Position numbers and translations under genes: made by a program
NCBI GenBank assembly: GCA_030650265.1
Contig: JAUSEJ010000842.1
Location: 1-6,227, forward strand
DNA from: Dehalococcoidia bacterium
GTDB taxonomy: Bacteria > Chloroflexota > Dehalococcoidia > JACPQF01
Length of the DNA stretch: 6,227 bases
Direction of reading: 5' to 3'
The notes under the pieces: generated by a model
Databases searched by the model: none
What the model was told of the DNA's origin: nothing
Seen by the model: the letters and a program-made list of their open reading frames with translations, nothing else
In this document: positions 1 to 5,447 of the stretch, piece by piece
How positions within the stretch are numbered: position 1 is the first letter of the stretch
Layout: each line of letters opens with the position of its first letter

Positions 1-708
1 CGGAGAGTTGTTTGTATTGGTGTCTTGACCACTGATGCTTTGGCCAAAGCTTTCGAAAGATATCCGGTAAATACCGCCCTTTTGTACGGTATAATACCAG
101 TCGAACGGAGATACTTCGGGCATGATGGCTTTAAGATGGGGCGGCGCTGTGCTGGCGACATTGAGCTGCATCCGGCCCTCATAAGAGACGCCGAACATGG
201 CGATCTTCCCATCGCTCCACGGTTGGGCGGCCAGCCATTCGGTGATGTCGTAGCCGTCCCACCCATCGATAGGATCGCTGAACTCGTCGCGAGTGCCAAA
301 GGAAGCGCCTGTGCCCCGCATGTCCACAGACACGACGATATAGCCATATTTCACCAGTTTCTGGGCGGTGGCGTTGTTCATGACGGAAGTCCGAAGCTGG
401 CCGTCCACCACTGTGGCTCGCTGGTAGCGCTTGGGCATCCAGGCCACCGGCAGAGGCTGACTGTGGAGCGCCCCGCCTTTGGTGGGACGGACGATATCCA
501 CGGCCAGCTTTGTTCCGTCTCGAACTGTCACGTATTGGGAAGAGCGTTTCCACCCGTCGAAACTCTCATGCGTGTAACCGCTGTATTGGCCGACTTTCGA
601 CACACGTTCATCAGCGTGCACCGTGGCGGATCCGATCGGCAAAGCCATCTGGGAGACCAGCAGCATAAGGCCAATGACCAGAGACAACCTCTTCCTTAAT
701 CGTACCAT
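1..708 (-). CDS. CocE/NonD family serine hydrolase (Xaa-Pro dipeptidyl-peptidase-like), exported, N-terminal part
   Basis: The frame is open for 236 codons from ATG (708-706) to the left edge, so only the N-terminal part is visible. Residues 1-32 look like a Sec signal peptide: basic RLRKR, a hydrophobic stretch at about 9-28, and a likely cleavage after VHA (30-32), so the enzyme should be exported. The body reads as the alpha/beta-hydrolase domain of the CocE/NonD family: VRDGTKLAVDIVRP (about 62-75), the GYIVVSVDMRGTGAS strand-loop (about 122-136), WDGYDITEWLAAQPWS (about 150-165) and the nucleophile elbow GVSYEG (173-178), with Ser175 as predicted nucleophile. The Asp and His of the triad and the C-terminal jelly-roll domain would lie outside the window. 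The family hydrolyses esters or acyl/prolyl amides; the substrate cannot be told. The start is supported by AGGAGG five bases upstream. A related C-terminal fragment lies just upstream at 874-1332. Confidence 0.85.
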   Translation of the reverse strand, partial: MVRLRKRLSLVIGLMLLVSQMALPIGSATVHADERVSKVGQYSGYTHESFDGWKRSSQYVTVRDGTKLAVDIVRPTKGGALHSQPLPVAWMPKRYQRATVVDGQLRTSVMNNATAQKLVKYGYIVVSVDMRGTGASFGTRDEFSDPIDGWDGYDITEWLAAQPWSDGKIAMFGVSYEGRMQLNVASTAPPHLKAIMPEVSPFDWYYTVQKGGIYRISFESFGQSISGQDTNTNNSP

Positions 709-710
709 TC

Positions 711-720
711 AATCCTCCTC
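711..720 (-). promoter_or_regulatory. Shine-Dalgarno of the CocE-type hydrolase
   Basis: On the minus strand the sequence reads GAGGAGGATTG before ATG at 708. AGGAGG is a near-perfect anti-16S match with a five-base spacer, and this fixes the start that yields a full signal peptide. Further upstream, TAATAT (737-732) could be a -10 box, but I find no convincing -35 partner, so I do not call a promoter. Confidence 0.6.
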
Positions 721-873
721 TTAATTGGACTATATTAGCCCGGCAGAGTTATGGTAGCGCTTGTACCAATAGCCCGTATTTGGTTGTGCTTGTTATCTCT
801 CTCCTCCCTTCACTCGAATACGCCGGCAATTGCGCCGCGTCTCACCACCCGCGTTGGCAAACCTGCCTTCTGA

Positions 874-1332
874 CTATACCGCATCTGGCGGAATGATCGG
901 GAGGGTGATGGAAGAGACGTACTTGCTATTCCGATGCACACTCACCGTAGGCGCGGGGTTCAGCGCGGGCGTTCCACCGTGCTGCCCATCCGCACCAGTG
1001 ACATTTACCCGAATTCGGTGGCCAGGGCGAAAGATATACGATGTGGGCAACAAGTAAATAGCCAGTTCTACAGGGTTTCTTTCGGGCCAGAAGCGGGTAA
1101 GGCGTTCATAGTCATGGTCAATGAAGCAGTTGGTTTGAGCCTTGCTCGCATTTGTGCTGTGGCGGGCGCTGTCGTGGAAGTCGACGGCGACCTTCATGAT
1201 GGGATGAGGGTTGGTTGCCGAAGGTGTCTCCGCTCTGGCAGGAGACAAGGGGACAAAAAAAGCTGAGCGGCCATGGGTGCTGATGTTTATGGCCGCAAGG
1301 GACAGTTCAAATGGTTGCGAATGCTTTGTCAT
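874..1332 (-). pseudogene. C-terminal remnant of a second CocE/NonD-type hydrolase
   Basis: This 152-codon frame runs from ATG (1332) to TAG (876-874). Its second half matches the C-terminal jelly-roll domain of CocE/NonD hydrolases: DHDYERL (72-78), PVELAIYLLPTSYIF (87-101), RPGHRIRVNVTGAD (102-115), NPAPTVSVHR (125-134) and SSITLPIIP (140-148). Residues about 10-29, ending in FFVPL, weakly resemble an earlier strand of the same domain. The catalytic alpha/beta-hydrolase domain is absent: the bases upstream have in-frame stops and no nucleophile elbow. Full family members are usually above 500 residues, so this is about the last quarter. A run of seven T (minus strand, 1260-1254) inside the weakly matching part is a plausible frameshift site. 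The best reading is a decayed tandem copy next to the intact gene at 708. Expression as a free domain cannot be excluded, but the only upstream G-run (CGGGGG) is a poor ribosome site. Confidence 0.6.
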
Positions 1333-1373
1333 GAAGCCCCCGTTTATACTCTAGCCATTTACAGCCTGGACTG

Positions 1374-1416
1374 TTGTCTGGGAGCATCCTATGATCCTAG
1401 GACGCTACCCAGACAA
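1374..1416. repeat. Long imperfect inverted repeat (18-base arms, 6-base loop)
   Basis: The left arm TTGTCTGGGAGCATCCTA (1374-1391) and the right arm 1398-1416 pair over 18 positions, with one mismatch (A1386/C1403, a G-U wobble in a minus-strand transcript) and one bulged base (A1407). The loop is TGATCC (1392-1397). Four more pairs, CCTG (1365-1368) with CAGG (1418-1421), can close across an asymmetric internal loop. No T-run follows on either strand, so it is not a standard intrinsic terminator. It sits between the radical SAM gene and the hydrolase remnant. It could be an RNA hairpin, a small palindromic repeat element or the scar of a mobile element; the sequence does not decide. Confidence 0.65.
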
Positions 1417-1426
1417 TCAGGTGTTT

Positions 1427-1520
1427 CCAAGCCTTGGCGGAGGTCACCGAACCTCCTCCGTGATTCGAGCATATGGGCTTCATTGCCCGGCAGTTTATCA
1501 TCCTTCAGCGGATGGACTGC
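1427..1520. repeat. Cluster of short hairpins in a gene-free spacer
   Basis: Beside the long palindrome, the 1333-1571 spacer holds four more inverted repeats: CCAAG/CTTGG (1427-1437, one-base centre); GGAGGT/ACCTCC (1439-1444 with 1451-1456, six-base loop); GGGC/GCCC (1475-1478 with 1485-1488); and a two-part stem, GCAGT (1490-1494) with ACTGC (1516-1520) enclosing CATCC/GGATG (1499-1503 with 1510-1514). In the minus-strand transcript the GGAGGT stem would hold a strong ribosome-binding-like GGAGGAGG, with a GTG in the loop. No tRNA or known riboswitch fold was recognised. Individually such stems can occur by chance; their density is the reason for listing them. Confidence 0.4.
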
Positions 1521-1571
1521 GAGCCACCGACTCTACCGGGATCGTGTCTGCCAGTTCTTAGAAATCGCATA

Positions 1572-2963
1572 TCAGCCCCCCGCAGGTGTCGCCGGGGCTG
1601 TTGTGTTGACGGCATCAAGGAACTTCTTGAGCCAGTTTGCCTTCTCCGGCACGTGGCCAACCATCCAATCGCCCCAGTTGCCGGCTGTTTCGAGAATTGT
1701 GACTTCGCCGCAGTAGTTTACGGCCACGCAACAGAGGCCGCAATACATTAGCCTGTTGAGTTTCTCGTAGAACTTGGTCTCCATCATCGCCTGATGATGA
1801 GCCTGGATCACGTCCAGATAATACTCTGTAGGCGGAAGCTTCTCCCGGTTGGCCGGATTCGATCCGTATACTGTTCCCGGCGGCAGGCCCAGATAGCCAA
1901 CGGACGAGAAGGCGCCCAGCTTGAACACGTTCTTCACGTGTTCGATGTGAGAATCACGGGCCTCCTGCCATGTCTTGTGCCCGTTGTATGGAATGAGAGA
2001 TAGGCCACCGATGCTCTTGACCGACACGTTGCCGCCGCCGAAGACGTCCACCGCATCGGAGATAGATTCCATCCAGCGCTCAAAAGAAGCGTGGCGGGCC
2101 TTACCCGGCAGCGCTTCGGCGAACATTTCGGGCTCCCAGATCTCCATCTGGAGGGTCATGCAGTTGAGTCCGGCGTCCCGCAGCCTCTGCATTGTCTTCC
2201 GGCTGGTGGCCTGGGTATGGATAGTAAAGTTGGGCTTATAGGGAAGGGCGGCAGATAGCCTCTCGGCGAAATTGATGTGAATCTTGTCCTCGATGTCGCT
2301 GTTGGGAAAACCACCCAATTCCCAGCGGCCCTCGATGAAGTGTACCTCGGAGCCACGAATCTTGTAGCCCTCGATTACTTCGTCGAGATTCTCGTTGACC
2401 GGGCGGTTTAGGCCGAGCCCGCGAGCGTCGTCCTGGGATGTGTTGAAGTTGCAAAACTTGCATTGCTCACCGGTAGAGAAATACTCGCAATAGCGCACAG
2501 CCTGGATGTTGAAACAGTTGCGAGGAGACTTCATGAATCTCGATATCGGCGATCCCTTGCTGGTTACGGGCTCCGGCCCTTCTCTGGCAGGAACGCGCGG
2601 GAAATAGATCTTCACATCGATTTTGTCTTCGCCTTCGTAGAGGGCAAGTTTATCCTCACTTTCGCCTCTGATCGAATAGCGGCTCTTGGGGTCTATGTGA
2701 AGGGCAACGCCTATGCTGCTCTTCATCAGCATGCTACGGGGGCGAAGCATCTGGCCGTTCCTCAGCCTACTCGACGTGCCCACTAACTCTTTCAGTGAAA
2801 CCGCATCGAACTTGCTCTGATAGGAGCCCTCAGCCGTCTTCCAATCGCTCACCAGATCGAGATCCGCGGTGTCTACTACACCCTGGCTCTCCATCTCCCA
2901 TTTTATAATGACGTCTCGGGGCAGAGTCGGGTACTTTTGCTCGAGTTCTTGAATACGACCCAT
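1572..2963 (-). CDS. Radical SAM-like protein with CX8CX2C cysteine motif, function unknown
   Basis: This is a 463-residue protein. An N-terminal region of about 140 residues without a recognised domain is followed by C159-x8-C168-x2-C171 (YCEYFSTGEQCKFCNF), which I read as the 4Fe-4S site of a radical SAM enzyme: an aromatic residue precedes the last cysteine, and a barrel-like succession of strands follows (EVHFIEG at about 206-212, NFTIHTQAT at about 245-253, LQMEIWEPEM at about 271-280). Canonical spacing is CX3CX2C, so this is a variant; C150 lies another eight residues upstream. A second cysteine group near the C-terminus (C408, C411, C412, C418) could bind an extra metal cluster. No B12 domain is seen. 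ATG (2963) has AAAGGA about nine bases upstream. It lies 149 bases after the B12 radical SAM gene in the same direction, so it is probably the last gene of that set. I do not recognise the subfamily and assign no reaction. Confidence 0.75.
   Translation of the reverse strand: MGRIQELEQKYPTLPRDVIIKWEMESQGVVDTADLDLVSDWKTAEGSYQSKFDAVSLKELVGTSSRLRNGQMLRPRSMLMKSSIGVALHIDPKSRYSIRGESEDKLALYEGEDKIDVKIYFPRVPAREGPEPVTSKGSPISRFMKSPRNCFNIQAVRYCEYFSTGEQCKFCNFNTSQDDARGLGLNRPVNENLDEVIEGYKIRGSEVHFIEGRWELGGFPNSDIEDKIHINFAERLSAALPYKPNFTIHTQATSRKTMQRLRDAGLNCMTLQMEIWEPEMFAEALPGKARHASFERWMESISDAVDVFGGGNVSVKSIGGLSLIPYNGHKTWQEARDSHIEHVKNVFKLGAFSSVGYLGLPPGTVYGSNPANREKLPPTEYYLDVIQAHHQAMMETKFYEKLNRLMYCGLCCVAVNYCGEVTILETAGNWGDWMVGHVPEKANWLKKFLDAVNTTAPATPAGG
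1574..1599 (-). other. GC-rich hairpin over the end of the radical SAM gene
   Basis: In the minus-strand transcript AGCCCC (1599-1594) pairs with GGGGCT (1579-1574) around a 14-base loop that can form two more G-C pairs. It covers the last codons (Ala-Thr-Pro-Ala-Gly-Gly) and touches the TGA stop. No U-run follows (GATATGCGATTTC), so it is at best an atypical terminator or a 3'-end stabilising stem. Confidence 0.3.
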
Positions 2964-2998
2964 GTTCTAATGTCCTTTCTGAATCTGATAAGGTAACA

Positions 2999-3082
2999 CT
3001 ATTTTAACACAGATGGAGGCTGTGCACATCCCAAGAACTTAGTAATTGTATTAGCAATCTTTGTCCATGATAGGGCGTCCAT
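2999..3082 (-). CDS. Possible 27-residue micro-ORF between the two radical SAM genes
   Basis: ATG (3082) opens 27 codons ending in TAG (3001-2999). The peptide begins MDALSWTKIANTITKFLG, which could form a short amphipathic helix, followed by CAQPPSVLK. There is no Shine-Dalgarno at normal distance: the nearest, AAGGAGG (3114-3108), is 25 bases upstream and inside a hairpin stem. The stop codon overlaps a promoter-like TAAAAT. The position between two radical SAM genes is where a RiPP precursor might sit, but an ORF this short is expected by chance and no known precursor motif is seen. Listed for completeness only. Confidence 0.13.
   Translation of the reverse strand: MDALSWTKIANTITKFLGCAQPPSVLK
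3001..3009 (-). promoter_or_regulatory. Candidate extended -10 promoter for the second radical SAM gene
   Basis: The minus strand reads TGTTAAAAT, which fits an extended -10 element (TGN followed by TAAAAT, one mismatch from TATAAT). It lies 37 bases upstream of the ATG at 2963. The only -35-like hexamers are poor (TGTGCA at a 16-base spacer, or TTGGGA at 22). If real, the second radical SAM gene could be transcribed on its own as well as by read-through. Confidence 0.3.
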
Positions 3083-3087
3083 GAGCG

Positions 3088-3116
3088 ATAAGAGGCTAGT
3101 ATAACGGCCTCCTTAT
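3088..3116 (-). other. Hairpin over the stop codon of the B12 radical SAM gene
   Basis: In the transcript ATAAGGAGGC (3116-3107) pairs with GCCTCTTAT (3096-3088): nine pairs with one bulged G and a ten-base loop. It includes the TAA stop (3115-3113). No U-run follows, so intrinsic termination is doubtful. It may be a processing or stability element dividing the upstream genes from the second radical SAM gene. It also buries the only strong Shine-Dalgarno-like stretch in the gap. Confidence 0.4.
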
Positions 3117-4543
3117 ATATCGCGGATGTTCCGCAAAATGTCCCAGTAGGCGCCCCGGTGGCCGCCCTTGATGGCGCTGACAAGCAGGCTATTGTCGTTG
3201 TAGTTGTAGTTCTGGCCTTCCTCCTCCCGGGAGCCGACGAAGAAGCGATCATCATCACCGATCAGGCCAGCGACATTGGCAAGAGGGTGTTCGCCCAACT
3301 CAACGCTCACGAAGTAAATGGGTGCGACGAAGCTGTCGTTATTCTCAATTACGCCTTGAATGTTACGATTCGTAGCCACCGGGCCCTGTTGCAGAAGCCA
3401 CCGGGAGAAGGGCGTGCCCGGGTATACTCGTAGGCCAACGGCTGCCCCCACACAGTCCGGGGATATCCTCCGCATGAGGTCGATCGTCTCCCTAAGCGTC
3501 TCCCTTGTCTCACCTGGCCCGCCCAGAAGGAGATCGTACATAAAGACGAGGCCATGACGCCTGCAGGTCTCTGCCGTGCTAACGAGGTCCCTGGCAGAGA
3601 ACTCCCGCCCGAGCCGCTGGAGGATGCGGTCGCAGCCGCTGTCAGCGCCGAAGTTGATGCCAGCGCAGCCGGCGCGTCGCATCAGGCCGGCGAGGTTGTC
3701 GTCGAATGGAACGGGAGAGGCGTAAGCATACCAGCGCACCCTCTCCCCCAATCTGCGGCGGCAAATCTCCTCACAAACTGCCCTCGCGTGAAAGTCGGGT
3801 ATATTGAACTCGCTGTCGCAGAAGTGGAGACAGTCGACGCCCTGAGAGAGGAGATGCTCGATCTCTCCGGCTACGCTTACGGGTGTACGAAGGCGAATGG
3901 TTCTGCCCTTGCTCACCGGGTCGGCGCAATAGGTGCAACCCTTATTGCAGCCTCGTTTCGTTTCTATGTTCCCCTGGCCCCCCTCTGACAAATAGCGAGG
4001 GTTTGCGACCAAGTTTCGCTCCGGGATCGGCACGTTGGGCAAATCCATGAATGCCGGGCGATTTCGCCGGAAAACTCCTCCTTGACGGTAGACGAGGCCG
4101 GGAACATCGTAGATCGACTCGTCCCTGGCCAGCTTCTCCACGAGATTCACAAACGCCGTCTCGCCCTCTCCCCATATTCCCAGGTCCGCCCCGCAGGCAT
4201 TTAACACCGCTTCCGGCATCACCGAAAAACCGGCTCCTCCCAACACCAGAGGCGCCGGGGTGGAAGATTTCACGGCTTCAATCATTGCCCTGTATTTGGG
4301 AAGGAAGTAGTCCTGGCTGGCGAAGTAAGTATCGTCTGTATTGCGAATCGTGAAGCCAACGGCTGCCACCCTCTCGCCTTCGAGGCGATGTCGTATCTCA
4401 GCCAAAGGGTTGGCGGACCAGCAGAGGTCGACAACCTCGACCTCATGCCCTGCCCGCTGAAGGGCACTGCCAAGGTAGTCTAGGGCCAGGGGCGCCACAG
4501 CGGGTTTCATTTGGTTTGGATTGATGAGGATGACCAGCGACAT
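3113..4543 (-). CDS. B12-binding-domain radical SAM protein
   Basis: This 476-residue protein has the layout of cobalamin-dependent (class B type) radical SAM enzymes. Residues 1-140 form a Rossmann-like B12-binding fold (VILINPN at 4-10, LDYLGSALQRAGHEVEVVDL at 21-40, VAAVGFTIRN at 59-68, LVLGGAGFSVMPE at 99-111, GIWGEGE at 122-128). After a linker comes the cluster motif C199-NKG-C203-TY-C206, standard CX3CX2C, then the barrel with FCDSEF (241-246), INFGADSG (296-303) and LLLGGPGET (338-346), typical SAM-contact positions. The DxHxxG motif that supplies a lower-axial histidine to cobalamin in other B12 proteins is absent, as in several relatives of this class. The family methylates unreactive carbon or phosphorus, or rearranges carbon skeletons; the substrate here is unknown. 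The C-terminus (about 380-476) is variable and contains a polar NYNYNDN run (445-451). ATG (4543) follows the preceding gene's stop by one base with no clear ribosome site, so translational coupling is likely. Confidence 0.88.
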   Translation of the reverse strand: MSLVILINPNQMKPAVAPLALDYLGSALQRAGHEVEVVDLCWSANPLAEIRHRLEGERVAAVGFTIRNTDDTYFASQDYFLPKYRAMIEAVKSSTPAPLVLGGAGFSVMPEAVLNACGADLGIWGEGETAFVNLVEKLARDESIYDVPGLVYRQGGVFRRNRPAFMDLPNVPIPERNLVANPRYLSEGGQGNIETKRGCNKGCTYCADPVSKGRTIRLRTPVSVAGEIEHLLSQGVDCLHFCDSEFNIPDFHARAVCEEICRRRLGERVRWYAYASPVPFDDNLAGLMRRAGCAGINFGADSGCDRILQRLGREFSARDLVSTAETCRRHGLVFMYDLLLGGPGETRETLRETIDLMRRISPDCVGAAVGLRVYPGTPFSRWLLQQGPVATNRNIQGVIENNDSFVAPIYFVSVELGEHPLANVAGLIGDDDRFFVGSREEEGQNYNYNDNSLLVSAIKGGHRGAYWDILRNIRDI

Positions 4544-4544
4544 T

Positions 4545-5438
4545 CTAATACACTATCCGCACGGTGGCCACCCAGAAGACCACCTGAACGAAGGCGGCCG
4601 TGACCAAGGTGATGTAAGAGCCCACCTTCTCTTTAGAGTGCAGGGCCAGGCCAAAGGCCAGATTGAAGGCCAATACCACTAAGGCCATTACCGGAAGCTT
4701 CAATACTTCGGTGCGATAGCCGATCAGGTCCACGTCGCCGAAAACGGTAAAATGCAGAGGAAGCAACTCGGGCAGAGAGGGATAGAAATAGGCCACGTAG
4801 GCAAACAAGCTGACGTTAATTAGAAAGGCAATTAGGATGATGGTCTGGGCGGCGCGATCTCGCCAGAATGGCAGGCGCAGAATGGACCATCGCACGGCCA
4901 TTGGCCTGACCGCCGGTGGTGAGAACTTCTCCTTTGTCTTGTTAAGCCTGTCCAGAAATGCCGACGGATTCTGGGGAGAGATAGCGTAAGCGATCCCAGG
5001 CGTGACAACATAGACCAACTCCCTGGGTGAAACGTGGGCGCTGAAGAAGACTACCCGGTCCAATGAACCAACACTTGCTGAGCCGACATGGTGGCCGGGC
5101 CAATTGAGACCACGAATCTTGGGCGTCTTTTCAACCTCTGCGCCGGAAAAGGTTCTTTCGACGAGATTCAGGGGTACGATGTTCCTGATCGGGCCCCAGC
5201 GGATAACCAGAGTGGCCTTGTCGATGGCGTATTTGAGCCGCCAGCAGCTAAAGGTCCAGAAGATAAAGAAGGCAGCGCTGACGACCGTGGCAGCGCCGGC
5301 CACTCCCAGCACGAACGATTCGATGGAAACAGGATTGTCGTGTAGACGCCATAGGAAGACAGCGGACAGGGCCAGCATACCCACAGATATGCCGGCCCCA
5401 ATTATGAGACCTGGTAGACGTCGAGGGACAAAGTCCAC
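4545..5438 (-). CDS. Membrane protein with PH-like domain and DUF1648-like C-terminal part
   Basis: This 297-residue protein has about five hydrophobic segments (near 10-30, 42-64, 197-219, 247-267 and 272-294). Between the second and third lies a region of about 100 residues (68-165) resembling the bacterial PH domain: ATLVIRWGPIRNIVPL (75-90), IRGLNWPGHHVG (108-119), RVVFFSA (128-134) and VYVVTPGIAYAISPQNP (142-158). LPLHFTVFGDVDLIGYR (226-242) recalls the DUF1648 signature of a conserved P-x-HF box followed by D and G. No catalytic motif is visible; a membrane-anchored binding or scaffold role is a guess. The start is GTG (5438-5436), nine bases after the aminotransferase stop and without a good Shine-Dalgarno; the stop is one base before the B12 radical SAM gene. 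This packing puts it in the same operon. Similar proteins occur, as I recall, in Chloroflexota. Confidence 0.75.
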   Translation of the reverse strand: MDFVPRRLPGLIIGAGISVGMLALSAVFLWRLHDNPVSIESFVLGVAGAATVVSAAFFIFWTFSCWRLKYAIDKATLVIRWGPIRNIVPLNLVERTFSGAEVEKTPKIRGLNWPGHHVGSASVGSLDRVVFFSAHVSPRELVYVVTPGIAYAISPQNPSAFLDRLNKTKEKFSPPAVRPMAVRWSILRLPFWRDRAAQTIILIAFLINVSLFAYVAYFYPSLPELLPLHFTVFGDVDLIGYRTEVLKLPVMALVVLAFNLAFGLALHSKEKVGSYITLVTAAFVQVVFWVATVRIVY

Positions 5439-5447
5439 TAAGTGTGC

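Noticed and set aside
25..699. Long plus-strand ORF (224 codons)
   Set aside because: It is antisense to the hydrolase frame on the minus strand, which has a signal peptide, a GVSYEG elbow and a good ribosome site; the plus-strand product has no recognisable domain.
1374..1416. Intrinsic terminator
   Set aside because: The stem is long, but neither strand has a following T-run.
1333..1571. Possible tRNA or insertion sequence in the spacer
   Set aside because: No cloverleaf with acceptor, anticodon and T-arm could be assembled, and no transposase fragment was seen in any frame.
1273..1716. Plus-strand ORF of 147 codons across the spacer and the end of the radical SAM gene
   Set aside because: It overlaps the radical SAM coding end in antisense, runs through the palindromes, has low-complexity content and no domain signal.
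3004..3258. Minus-strand ORF of 84 codons overlapping the end of the B12 radical SAM gene
   Set aside because: Its first half is the alternate frame of a well-supported gene and its Thr/Ala-rich content shows no family; the overlap is explained by GC-rich codons.
3554..3988. Plus-strand ORF of 144 codons
   Set aside because: It is the mirror frame of the B12 radical SAM gene, covering its cluster motif and barrel; no independent start signal or domain.
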